A stretch of 64,000 bases of DNA from Bordetella petrii (GTDB lineage Bacteria > Pseudomonadota > Gammaproteobacteria > Burkholderiales > Burkholderiaceae_B). Numbering within the stretch: position 1 is the first letter of the stretch; each line of letters opens with the position of its first letter. A program made the position numbers and the translations under genes. Below are positions 12,548 to 20,184 of this stretch, in pieces. The DNA lies in NCBI RefSeq assembly GCF_000067205.1, contig NC_010170.1, positions 372,001-436,000 on the forward strand. Reading direction: 5' to 3'. The notes beneath the pieces are model-generated. The model ran no database searches. It saw only the letters and a program-made list of their open reading frames with translations, and was not told the origin of the DNA.

Positions 12548-12615
12548 CGCTGTGTGCGGGGCTGGTGGCGGGCTTCGCAGGGGCTTCTGATATGGGCGGC
12601 GATATCGCTTGCATC

Positions 12616-12630
12616 GGTGTCTGACACCCT
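12616..12630. repeat. Left half of a REP palindrome split by the IS110 element
   Basis: GGTGTCTGACACC followed by CT is the left arm and part of the loop of the REP-like palindrome found intact elsewhere in the window (for example 24053-24083). The right half resumes at 13853, after the insertion. Confidence 0.85.
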
Positions 12631-12645
12631 TGTATCTTGAGCGCG

Positions 12646-12821
12646 GTAGTGATTAGCTATCGCTACTAGCGGATCCGGTGAGTTTGTTCTGACACGGAAA
12701 GCCTGGACTTTGTGACGCAGATTAGGCCCCGGATTCGCGCCTCTGAGAGCCGACTGGATGCTGGACGGTAGCCTAGGGCATAGTGACCCTGCATGAACAA
12801 GGCAAGTGGGCGCAGTGGGCT
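12646..12821 (+). ncRNA. Predicted bridge RNA of the IS110 element
   Basis: The non-coding left end folds into the three-part layout described for IS110 bridge RNAs. A 5' hairpin is GTAGTGAT/ATCGCTAC (12646-12666). A target loop is closed by GGATCCGG (12671-12678) with CCGGATTC (12729-12736). A donor loop is closed by AGCCGACTG (12748-12756) with CAGTGGGCT (12813-12821), one mismatch. In the target loop TCTGACAC (12688-12695) equals the REP left flank 12620-12627, and CGCAG (12716-12720) complements CTGCG at 13851-13855. In the donor loop GACGGTA (12764-12770) equals 13843-13849, and ACAAG (12797-12801) complements CTTGT at 12629-12633. The RNA ends are approximate and expression is not shown. 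Confidence 0.75.
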
Positions 12822-12851
12822 TGGGGGCCATTTTACTAGGAGTCCAAGTCG

Positions 12852-13835
12852 ATGTTTTTTCTGGGAATTGACGTCTCAAAGGCCAAGCTCAACTGCGCGC
12901 TGGTCGGCGCCGAGGGCGATAAGCGCAAGACCAAGGTGGTGGCTAATACGGTGGCCGGGATTCAGGCGCTGTTAGGCTGGTGCGCCAAGCAAGGCGCGCA
13001 GCCCGAGCAGTTGCACGTGGTGCTCGAGCCGACCGGGCCGTACCACGAGCAGGCGGGCACCGCGTTGCATGAGGCGGGGGCCACGGTCTCGATGATCAAT
13101 CCGGCGCAGGCGCGCGATTTTGCCGGTGCGCTGGCGGTGCGCACCAAGAACGATGAGCTCGACAGCTACGTGCTGGCCCGCTATGGCCAGGCGCTGTGCC
13201 CGCCGGCCTGGCAGCCGGCGCCGCTGCACGCGCGGCAACTGCGCGCGCTGCTGGCCCGGCACGAGGCGCTGGCCAAGGATCTGCAGCGTGAGCTCAACCG
13301 GCAGGAGAAGGCCCAGTTCGGCCAGTCGCCCGAGCCGGTCACCGGCTCGATCGACAAAAGCGTGGCGTTCCTGACCGAGCAGATCAAGCGTCTGGAGCGC
13401 GCGATCAACGACCATATCGACCGCCATCCCGACCTGAAAGAGGACCGGGACCTGCTGACCAGCATCCCGGCGGTCGGCCCACAGACCGGCAACGCGTTGC
13501 TGTCGATCATGCATAACCGGCGCATTGAATCGCCGCAGGCGTTGGCGGCCTATCTGGGCCTGGTGCCCGTACAGCGCCAGTCCGGCACCAGCCTGAACGG
13601 CCGGCCTCGGCTGTCCAAGACCGGGCCGGCTCGGGTGCGGGCCACCCTGTACATGGCCGCGGTCGTGGCTGTGCGCCATAACCCCCACATACAGGCGCTC
13701 TATGCCCGCCTGCTGGCCGCCGGCAAGAGCAAGATGGCTGCTCTCGGCGCCGCCATGCGCAAGCTCGCTCACTTATGCTTCGGCGTGCTTAAAAACCGCA
13801 CCCCTTATCGCAGCGATTACGCGTTACCCGCTTGA
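12852..13835 (+). CDS. IS110-family DEDD transposase/recombinase
   Basis: The 327-residue recombinase has the N-terminal RuvC-like domain with the acidic tetrad D7 (FLGIDVSK), E59 (VVLEPTG), D101 and D104 (NDELDSYVLARYG). The C-terminal Tnp domain carries IPAVGPQTGNALL and the conserved serine in QRQSGTS (about residue 244), the proposed nucleophile in this family. It is full length with no frameshift, so the element could be active. The ATG follows TAGGAG. In IS110 elements the enzyme works with a bridge RNA encoded upstream, which is also visible here. Confidence 0.95.
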   Translation: MFFLGIDVSKAKLNCALVGAEGDKRKTKVVANTVAGIQALLGWCAKQGAQPEQLHVVLEPTGPYHEQAGTALHEAGATVSMINPAQARDFAGALAVRTKNDELDSYVLARYGQALCPPAWQPAPLHARQLRALLARHEALAKDLQRELNRQEKAQFGQSPEPVTGSIDKSVAFLTEQIKRLERAINDHIDRHPDLKEDRDLLTSIPAVGPQTGNALLSIMHNRRIESPQALAAYLGLVPVQRQSGTSLNGRPRLSKTGPARVRATLYMAAVVAVRHNPHIQALYARLLAAGKSKMAALGAAMRKLAHLCFGVLKNRTPYRSDYALPA

Positions 13836-13852
13836 CTGCCAAGACGGTATCT

Positions 13853-13867
13853 GCGGGAGTCAGACAC
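13853..13867. repeat. Right half of the REP palindrome split by the IS110 element
   Basis: GCGGGAGTCAGACACC resumes the REP palindrome broken at 12630. The arm sequence GTCAGACACC matches the A-type REP, while the loop base pattern CTGCGGG matches the B-type loop, so the original target was a hybrid or a single-base variant. Confidence 0.85.
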
Positions 13868-14053
13868 CTGACAACGCCGAACGGCTGACACAGCCGAACA
13901 CCTGACAACGCCGAGCGGCTGACACAGCCGAATACCTGACAACGCCGAGCGGCTGACACAGCCGAATACCTGACAACGCCGAGCGGCTGACACAGCCGAA
14001 TACCTGACAACGTCGAGCGGCTGACACAGTCGTGCACCTGACACAACCGAACA
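13867..14053. repeat. Tandem repeat, 34-bp unit made of two 17-bp subunits
   Basis: Five consecutive 34-base units start at 13867, 13901, 13935, 13969 and 14003. Each consists of CCTGACAACGCCGAGCG followed by GCTGACACAGCCGAATA with small variations, and a half unit follows at 14037-14053. The two halves resemble each other, so the ancestral unit is about 17 bases. The array begins at the outer edge of the split REP and shares its CCTGACA motif. It is open in several frames on both strands, but those frames are low-complexity artefacts, not genes. Confidence 0.9.
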
Positions 14054-14095
14054 CCTGATACAGCGAATACGGCTGGCAGAGCCAAGGCCGTGGCA

Positions 14096-14126
14096 GGTGT
14101 CAGGCTCCCGAAGGGTGCCTGACACC
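14096..14126. repeat. REP-like palindrome (B-type variant)
   Basis: A 31-base palindrome with arms GGTGTCAGGC and GCCTGACACC around TCCCGAAGGGT. A degenerate half copy (GGTGCCTGACAACTCCCGG) follows at about 14142. It sits just 3' of the M20 peptidase gene. Confidence 0.85.
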
Positions 14127-14182
14127 GTCCTGTGGCCGAATGGTGCCTGACAACTCCCGGCAAGCCGCGCGGTGGATCTGCC

Positions 14183-15310
14183 TTACGCCAGTTCGCGCAG
14201 CAGCAGTTGCCAGAATTTCGCGCGGGTCTGCAGGGTGGAAACCAGGATGTACTCGTGCAGGGTGTGGGCCCCATCGCCATCCGCCCCCAGGCCGTCGAGC
14301 GTGGGCACGCCCATGGCCGAGGTGAAGTTGGCGTCGCTGCCGCCCCCTGTCATGGGGGCTTCTTCCAGGTCGAAGCCCGCTTCGCGCGCGTAGCCTTGCG
14401 CCAGTTCCAGCAACGCCGCGGCGGCATCGGTGCGTACCATGGGCGGCCGGTTGAGTTCGACGTCGATGTCCAGCTCCACGTCGGGCCCCACCGCGCACAG
14501 GTTGCGCATGCGGCGCAGCACGTCTTCGGCCGCGCCCATGTCGGGCACGCGGAAATCGACCACGCAGCGGCATTGGGCCGGCACCGTATTGGTGACCGTG
14601 CCGCCGGCAATGGTGCCTACGCTGACCGTCACGCCGCGTTCGTAGTCGGTCATGGATTCCAGCGCCAGCACCTGGTGCGCCATTTCCCGGATGGCGCTGC
14701 GGCCCTTTTCGTGTTGCATGCCGGCGTGGGCCGGCCGGCCCTTGACGTTAAGGCGCAGCATGCCGGTGCCCTTGCGGGCCGTGACGCACTTGCCGCCGTT
14801 GGGGCGGGCCGGCTCGCAGACCAGTCCGTACTTGGCGTTGGCGGCGTAGCGCTCGATCGAGGCGCGCGAGGCATGGCTGCCGATTTCTTCATCGGGCACC
14901 ATCAGGAAATCCACCGGCAGGCGTGTGCTGTCAGGCTGCGCCAGCGTGGACAACGCGGCCAGCGCCAGGTAGATGCCGCCTTTCATGTCGTAGCTGCCGG
15001 GGCCGTACAGGCGGTCGCCTTCGATGCGGCAGGGGTTGTCCTGCAACGTGCCGATGGGGTGTACGGTGTCCAGGTGCGCCAGCACCAGGATGCCGGGGCG
15101 CGTATCGCCGGCCGCGCGGTTGGTGGCATACAGCAGCGGGCCCGTATCCGCGCCCAGCGGCGTGACCTCGACCGTCAGGCCGGCGGCGCGCGCCTGCGCT
15201 TCGACCAGGGAGGCCATGGCGGCCACGCCTTGCGGCGAGTTCGATGGCGATTCGCATTGCACCCACGATTGGATGCCGGCGACGAGTGCTTCGGTAGAGG
15301 GCAATGACAT
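14183..15310 (-). CDS. M20-family metallopeptidase, carboxypeptidase G2-like
   Basis: Predicted di-zinc aminoacylase/carboxypeptidase of 375 residues. The M20 metal-binding pattern is present: LAHLDTVHP (His/Asp), YGPGSYDMKGG (bridging Asp), VPDEEIGS (catalytic Glu-Glu), CEPARPNG, and a late His in DGAHTLHEYI. A dimerisation domain lies between about residues 180 and 290. The closest named relatives I recognise are glutamate carboxypeptidases (CPG2), which release C-terminal glutamate from folates or N-acyl glutamates. The start at 15310 removes a basic, low-quality extension. No signal peptide is obvious, so it probably acts in the cytoplasm on what the adjacent ABC importer brings in. Confidence 0.85.
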   Translation of the reverse strand: MSLPSTEALVAGIQSWVQCESPSNSPQGVAAMASLVEAQARAAGLTVEVTPLGADTGPLLYATNRAAGDTRPGILVLAHLDTVHPIGTLQDNPCRIEGDRLYGPGSYDMKGGIYLALAALSTLAQPDSTRLPVDFLMVPDEEIGSHASRASIERYAANAKYGLVCEPARPNGGKCVTARKGTGMLRLNVKGRPAHAGMQHEKGRSAIREMAHQVLALESMTDYERGVTVSVGTIAGGTVTNTVPAQCRCVVDFRVPDMGAAEDVLRRMRNLCAVGPDVELDIDVELNRPPMVRTDAAAALLELAQGYAREAGFDLEEAPMTGGGSDANFTSAMGVPTLDGLGADGDGAHTLHEYILVSTLQTRAKFWQLLLRELA

Positions 15311-15344
15311 GCTGCGCGTTCCTGGTGGGCGGTGGAAGAAAGGA

Positions 15345-16247
15345 TCAGGCAACCTGCTGGCCAGCCAGCCGGGCCAGTTCGGCGTCGCTGGGCAGTTTGC
15401 CTTCGAACCAGAGACTGGCGCAAGCAGCCGACATGGCGCGCCCGTCGTGGCCGATGCCGGGCACGGTCTGCAGCTTCCAGCCGAACGGCACGCCGCGGCG
15501 CTGCGCCTCGCGCTGGCCCGCTTCGAAATAATGATGGGCGCGCGCATAGCGGTGCGGACCCTGGCGCAGCGCGGCAGGGTCGGACGGCAGGTTGGGGTCG
15601 TCGGTGGCGATGTCCTGGTCGCCTGCCAGGATGGTCATGGGGTAGGCCAGCAGGCGCACCAGGTGTTCTTCAGTCAGGCCCACGCCGTCCAGGCCTTCGG
15701 GATAGCGGTGATCGAAGGTGGGCAGGGTGTACCAGCCCGGGTTGGCGGCGGTGACGGCGCAGAAGGGCGCGTGCGGCTGGCTGCTCATCAGGCGGTGCAC
15801 GAACTGGCCACCGGCCGAATGGCCGAACAGGTGGGCCTGCTCGACTTCGGTGATGCCGGCCGCGCGCAGGTCGGCGAAAACCTTGGCCACCAGCGCGTAC
15901 GTCCAGCCGTCGATGTGGCGGGGATTGCCGCCGGCGCTGAAGACGCGGCCATTGTTGTAGCTATCGACACCGGGCCAGATGTCGTTCGAAAACGTCGGCG
16001 CGACGATCAGCACGTTGTGCTTGTCGGCGGCCGGGATCCAGAAGTCGCGGTAGTCGTCGCCGTTGCGCAGCACGCCGTGCTGCACCATGACCACCGGGCG
16101 GTCGGGCGTGTAGCCGTAGGGGCGATAGGTCTGCAGCGTGAACGGGCGGTCGGCATTGCGGTCGTCGTCGACATAGGCAATGGCGTTGCGGCCGGCATGG
16201 CCCAGTTCCCGGGCGATGCGGTCGGCGTTGGACATCTCTGCTTTCAT
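15345..16247 (-). CDS. Alpha/beta hydrolase (serine esterase/lipase-like)
   Basis: The 300-residue product has an alpha/beta-hydrolase fold: the oxyanion-hole strand PVVMVQHGVLRNG, nucleophile elbow GHSAGG (Ser near residue 147), a likely acid in ILAGDQD, and a late histidine in VPGIGHDG. It lacks a signal peptide. It lies between the ABC ATPase gene and the M20 peptidase gene, on the same strand with 14- and 34-base gaps, so it is probably part of the same operon. The substrate cannot be read from sequence; an ester or amide in the imported compound is a reasonable inference. Confidence 0.8.
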   Translation of the reverse strand: MKAEMSNADRIARELGHAGRNAIAYVDDDRNADRPFTLQTYRPYGYTPDRPVVMVQHGVLRNGDDYRDFWIPAADKHNVLIVAPTFSNDIWPGVDSYNNGRVFSAGGNPRHIDGWTYALVAKVFADLRAAGITEVEQAHLFGHSAGGQFVHRLMSSQPHAPFCAVTAANPGWYTLPTFDHRYPEGLDGVGLTEEHLVRLLAYPMTILAGDQDIATDDPNLPSDPAALRQGPHRYARAHHYFEAGQREAQRRGVPFGWKLQTVPGIGHDGRAMSAACASLWFEGKLPSDAELARLAGQQVA

Positions 16248-16261
16248 GGAGGGCGGCGAAA

Positions 16262-17263
16262 CTAGGGGTTGAGGTGACAGGCCGACCAGTGGCCGGGCGC
16301 GATTTCTTTCAGGGCGGGCGCCTGCTCGCGGCAGCGCGGCATGGCGTGCGGGCAGCGGGGATGGAACGTGCAGCCCGGCGGCGGGTTCAGCGGCGACGGG
16401 ATCTCGCCCTGGATGGGCGTGAACTTGCGGCCGCGCCGGCTGACGTCGGGTACTTCGGCCAGCAGGGCCTGGGTATAGGGGTGATTGGCGCGGGTAAAGA
16501 TCTCGGCGGCCGGCGCCCGCTCGACGATCTTGCCCAGGTACATGATGGCCACGCGGTCGGATATATGTTTGACCACCCCCAGGTCATGGCTGATGAACAG
16601 GTACGTAAAGCCGTGCTGTTCGCGCAGGTCCATGAACAGGTTGATCACCTGCGCCTGGATCGATACGTCGAGCGCGGCCACCGGCTCGTCGCACACCAGG
16701 AACTTGGGCGACACCATCAGCGCGCGGGCGATGCCAATGCGCTGGCGCTGGCCTCCGGATATCTGGTGCGGAAAGCGGTCGCGGTATTCGCGGTCGAGCC
16801 CCACTTCGGACAAGGCGCGGTCGATGCGCGCGGGAATTTCGGCCGGCGGGGCCAGTTTATGCACTTTCAGGGCCTCGCCCAGGATCTGGCGCAGGCGCTG
16901 GCGCGGGTTCAGCGAGGCCTGCGGGTCCTGGAAGATCATCTGCACGCCCAGCGTGTAGGCGAGCAGGTCGGCGCCGCGCAGGCTGGCGGTAGAGCGGCCC
17001 TGGTACAGCAGTTCGCCTTCGGTCTGGCGATGCAGGCCGGCCACCACGCGTCCCAGCGTGGACTTGCCGCAGCCCGATTCGCCGACCAGGCCCAGCACCT
17101 CGCCGCGCTGGATGGCCAGGTCTACGCCATTGACGGCGTGCACCGTGCGGCGGTCGATGGGTTTGCCGGCCAGCGCCAGCATGCGCTGGGCCAGGTCGGG
17201 ATGGTGCTCGAAACGCTTGTGGACGTTGCGCAGTTCGATGACGGGAGTTTCTTGCGGGGTCAT
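16262..17263 (-). CDS. Peptide-type ABC transporter ATP-binding protein (OppF/DppF family)
   Basis: The 333-residue ATPase has Walker A GESGCGKST, the signature ISGGQRQRIGIARAL, Walker B FLVCDEPVAALD, the H-loop ISHDLGVV, and the C-terminal oligopeptide-type extension with a Cys-rich motif PPGCTFHPRCPHAMPRC. That extension marks the OppD/F and DppD/F group. Its start overlaps the upstream ATPase gene by four bases (ATGA), indicating translational coupling. With its partner it would power uptake of peptides or related solutes. Confidence 0.93.
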   Translation of the reverse strand: MTPQETPVIELRNVHKRFEHHPDLAQRMLALAGKPIDRRTVHAVNGVDLAIQRGEVLGLVGESGCGKSTLGRVVAGLHRQTEGELLYQGRSTASLRGADLLAYTLGVQMIFQDPQASLNPRQRLRQILGEALKVHKLAPPAEIPARIDRALSEVGLDREYRDRFPHQISGGQRQRIGIARALMVSPKFLVCDEPVAALDVSIQAQVINLFMDLREQHGFTYLFISHDLGVVKHISDRVAIMYLGKIVERAPAAEIFTRANHPYTQALLAEVPDVSRRGRKFTPIQGEIPSPLNPPPGCTFHPRCPHAMPRCREQAPALKEIAPGHWSACHLNP

Positions 17264-18243
17264 GCGGTGGCGGCCTCGCGGGCGATCGGTACGTAGCAGC
17301 GGAAACTGCGCGGGCCTTCCTGCACGGCGGCGGGAGCCTGTTCGGCGCAGCGGGTGATGGCGTTGGGGCAGCGCGGGCGGAACGCACAGCCGGCGGGCCG
17401 GCCCGCCAGGCTGGGGGCCATGCCCTCGATCTGGTGCAGCCGCGCGCCGGGCGCGGCGTTGGCCGGCATCGAGTCGAGCAGGCCACGGGTATACGGATGG
17501 CGCGGCGCGTCAAGCACCTGCTCGACCGGGCCGGCCTCGACAATGCGCCCGGCATACATCACGGCCACATGGTCGGCCAGCTCGGCCACCACGCCCAGGT
17601 CGTGGGTGATCCAGATGAGGGCGGTGTCGTTCTTGCGGCAGATTTCCTGCATGCGATACAGAATCTGACCCTGGATGGTGACGTCCAGCGCGGTGGTGGG
17701 CTCGTCGCAGATGATCAGGTCGGGGTTGTTCAGCATGGCGATGGCGATGGCCACCCGCTGCCGCATGCCGCCCGAGAACTCGTGCGGATAACTGTCCAGG
17801 CGTTTCTCGGGGGCGGGAATGCCCACCATGGCGAGGGCCTCGCGGCAGCGCTCGCGGGCCTGGGCGGCAGGCACGGCCTCGTGCGTGAGGATGGCTTCCA
17901 TCATCTGCTCGCCGATGCGCAGCACCGGGTTCAGCGTCATGAGCGGATCCTGGAAGATCATGGCGATGCGGTTGCCGCGCAGGCGGCGCATGCCTTCTTC
18001 ATCGAGCATGCGCAGGTCCTGGCCCTTGAACAGCACTTCGCCGGACACCACTTCGCCCGGCGGGTCGATCAGGCCCAGCAGCGAAAAGCCGGTGACCGAT
18101 TTGCCCGAGCCGGACTCGCCGACCAGGCCCAGGATTTCGCCGCGGCGCACGGTCAGGTCGACGCCATCGACCGCCGGCCAGGCGCCGGCTTCGGTATGAA
18201 AAGCGGTGCGCAGCCCGCGCACCTGAAGAATCACGTCGCTCAT
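17260..18243 (-). CDS. Peptide-type ABC transporter ATP-binding protein (OppD/DppD family)
   Basis: The second ATPase of the importer, 327 residues. Walker A GESGSGKSV, signature FSGGMRQRVAIAIAML, Walker B LIICDEPTTALD, H-loop ITHDLGVVAEL, and the C-terminal Cys motif GCAFRPRCPNAITRC are visible. I chose the start at 18243 (MSDVILQVRGL), which overlaps the permease stop by four bases; a longer open frame to 18627 runs antisense-like through the permease and is not coding. It forms the nucleotide-binding pair with the next gene. Confidence 0.93.
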   Translation of the reverse strand: MSDVILQVRGLRTAFHTEAGAWPAVDGVDLTVRRGEILGLVGESGSGKSVTGFSLLGLIDPPGEVVSGEVLFKGQDLRMLDEEGMRRLRGNRIAMIFQDPLMTLNPVLRIGEQMMEAILTHEAVPAAQARERCREALAMVGIPAPEKRLDSYPHEFSGGMRQRVAIAIAMLNNPDLIICDEPTTALDVTIQGQILYRMQEICRKNDTALIWITHDLGVVAELADHVAVMYAGRIVEAGPVEQVLDAPRHPYTRGLLDSMPANAAPGARLHQIEGMAPSLAGRPAGCAFRPRCPNAITRCAEQAPAAVQEGPRSFRCYVPIAREAATA

Positions 18244-19160
18244 GCTCGTCGCGGGTCCAGGGCTTCGCGCAGGCGGTCGCCCACGATGTTGATGGTAAGA
18301 ATCAGCAGCAGCAGGGCCACGCCCGGGAACATGCTGATCCAGTAGTCGCCCGACAGGAGGTACTGGAAGCCGTTGGCGATCAGTAGGCCCAGCGATGGCT
18401 CGGTAATGGGCACGCCCACTCCCAGGAACGACAGCGTGGCTTCCAGCGCGATGGCGGTGGCGATCTGGATGGTGGCGAACACCATCACCGGCCCCAGGCA
18501 ATTGGGCAACAGGTGGAACACCATGATGCGCCAGGCCGGAAAGCCCAGGTTGGCGGCGGCTTCCACGTATTCTTTGCGGCGTTCCTGCAGGGCGCGCCCG
18601 CGCATGATGCGCGCGTAGTGCGCCCATTGCACCACTACCAGCGCCAGGATCACCTTGTCGACGCCGCGGCCCATCATGGCCAGCAGCACCAGCGCCACCA
18701 GGATGGTGGGAAAGCCCAGGATGAAGTCGACGATGCGCATCAGCATGGTGTCGACGAAGCCGCCTACGTAGGCAGCCACCAGCCCGGCCATGCTGCCGAT
18801 GGCGGTGGCCAGGCCTACCGCCGACAGGCCCACCATCAGGCTGATGCGCAGGCCGTACAGAATGGCGCTGAGCATGTCGCGGCCCTGGTCGTCGGTGCCC
18901 AACAGGTAAATCTTGCCGTCCATCGAGGCGGCGCCTGGAGGCAGGCGGCCGTCGAGCAGGTTCAGGTTGGCGAGGTCGTAGGGGTTTTGCGGCGCGAAGA
19001 ACGGCGCGGCCAGCACCACCACCATCAGGATGATCAGCGCGATGGCCGAGCCGGTGACGGTGGGGCGGCCGCGCAGTTTTTTCAGGATGGCGGCGCGGCG
19101 CGGGGTCTCGGCCAGAGGCTGGATGGTGCGCGTGCGGCCGGGGGAAGATGAATGTGCCAT
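18240..19160 (-). CDS. Peptide-type ABC transporter permease (OppC/DppC family)
   Basis: An inner-membrane permease of 306 residues with an N-terminal anchoring helix (TVTGSAIALIILMVVVLAAPF), the periplasmic LLGTDDQGRDMLSAILYGLR segment, five further hydrophobic helices and the EAA loop (EYVEAAANLGFPAWRIMVFHLLPN). This is the DppC/OppC layout. The start at 19160 (MAHSSSPGRT) is preferred over the upstream 19211. It lies five bases after the DppB-like gene. Confidence 0.92.
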   Translation of the reverse strand: MAHSSSPGRTRTIQPLAETPRRAAILKKLRGRPTVTGSAIALIILMVVVLAAPFFAPQNPYDLANLNLLDGRLPPGAASMDGKIYLLGTDDQGRDMLSAILYGLRISLMVGLSAVGLATAIGSMAGLVAAYVGGFVDTMLMRIVDFILGFPTILVALVLLAMMGRGVDKVILALVVVQWAHYARIMRGRALQERRKEYVEAAANLGFPAWRIMVFHLLPNCLGPVMVFATIQIATAIALEATLSFLGVGVPITEPSLGLLIANGFQYLLSGDYWISMFPGVALLLLILTINIVGDRLREALDPRRA

Positions 19161-19164
19161 GGCG

Positions 19165-20142
19165 TTACTGTGCGGGAGCGACGAGCTGCACGCGCGGGTC
19201 GAGCGCGGCATAGAGAATATCGACGATGAAGTTGACTATCACGAAGATCAGCGTCACCAGCATGACGTAGGCCACCACCACCGGGCGGTCGAGCTGGTAG
19301 ACGCTGTCGATCAGCAGCTTGCCCATGCCGGGCCAGGCGAACACGGTTTCAGTGATAGTGGAATACGCGATCAGGCTGCCGAACTCCATGCCCACCACCG
19401 TGACGACCGGAATCAGGATGTTGCGCAGGATGTGCCGACGCACGATGCGTCCGGGGCGCACGCCCTTGGCGCGCGCGAATTTCACGTATTCCTGCGATTG
19501 GGCCTCGGCCACGCCGGTGGCCGTCAGGCGCAGCACCAGCGCGATATTGGCCAGCGCCAGGTTGACGGCCGGCATGATGACGTGCGACCAGCCGTTGGCC
19601 GTCAGGATGGACAGCGGCACGCCCAGCACGCTGACCGTCTCGCCGCGCCCGGAGGCGGGCAGCCAGCCCAGCCACACGGCGAACAGCAGGATGAGCATCA
19701 TGCCTTGCCAGAAGTTGGGCAGCGAAAAGCCCAGCACCGAGGTCGCCATGATGCCGCGGCCCAGCGGGCGGTCGCGGTACAGGCCGGCCACCAGCCCGAG
19801 CGGGATGCCGATCAGACAGGTCAGGGTGATGGCCACCACCACCAGTTCGAAGGTGGCGGGGATACGCTGCACGATCAGCTCGATGGCAGGGATGCCGTGC
19901 ACGAACGACGTGCCCAGGTCGCCGTGCAGGGCACGCCACAGGAAGGTGAAATACTGCTGCCAGATGGGCTGGTCGAGCCCCAGGCGGGCGATGGTGGCCG
20001 CGCGGGCCTCCACCGTGGCCTCGGGGCTGACCAGCAGCTCGATCGGGTCGCCCACGGCATACACCGCGAAAAACACCACGACCGAGACGGCCAGCATCAC
20101 GAATAGGCTTTGCAGCAGCCTGCGCAGGGTAAACAAAACCAC
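19165..20142 (-). CDS. Peptide-type ABC transporter permease (OppB/DppB family)
   Basis: The 325-residue permease starts with the characteristic cytoplasmic/first-helix segment of DppB proteins (VLFTLRRLLQSLFVMLAVSV), followed by the long periplasmic domain, then the binding-protein-dependent permease region with EAA loop (EYVKFARAKGVRPGRIVRRHILRN). It starts with GTG at 20142, preceded by AAGGAACGC. It forms the transmembrane pore with the DppC-like protein. Confidence 0.92.
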   Translation of the reverse strand: MVLFTLRRLLQSLFVMLAVSVVVFFAVYAVGDPIELLVSPEATVEARAATIARLGLDQPIWQQYFTFLWRALHGDLGTSFVHGIPAIELIVQRIPATFELVVVAITLTCLIGIPLGLVAGLYRDRPLGRGIMATSVLGFSLPNFWQGMMLILLFAVWLGWLPASGRGETVSVLGVPLSILTANGWSHVIMPAVNLALANIALVLRLTATGVAEAQSQEYVKFARAKGVRPGRIVRRHILRNILIPVVTVVGMEFGSLIAYSTITETVFAWPGMGKLLIDSVYQLDRPVVVAYVMLVTLIFVIVNFIVDILYAALDPRVQLVAPAQ

Positions 20143-20184
20143 GTTATGCGTTCCTTGGGGTCTTGCGAAAACTACCGGCCGGCC

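Larger units (their letters stand above)
12631..13852 (+). mobile_element. IS110-family insertion sequence inserted in a REP palindrome
   Basis: The boundaries come from the interrupted REP: the left flank ends ...GACACC-CT at 12630 and the right flank resumes with GCGGGAGTCAGACACC at 13853. The dinucleotide CT occurs at both junctions (12629-12630 and 13851-13852), as expected for the core of IS110-type recombination, which leaves no target-site duplication and needs no terminal inverted repeats. The element is about 1222 bases: a 221-base non-coding left end, one transposase gene and a 17-base right end. This is the layout of the IS110 (not IS1111) subgroup. The exact family member is not assigned. 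Confidence 0.88.

Noticed and set aside
13867..14053. CRISPR array or origin iterons
   Set aside because: The units are directly adjacent with no unique spacers, and no replication initiator gene is near; it is a simple tandem repeat next to an IS.
13789..14280. Overlapping minus-strand frames across the tandem repeat (RLCQPLGVVRYSAVS-type repeated protein)
   Set aside because: The frames are open only because the 34-bp repeat has no stops in several frames; the peptides are low-complexity and there is no ribosome-binding site.
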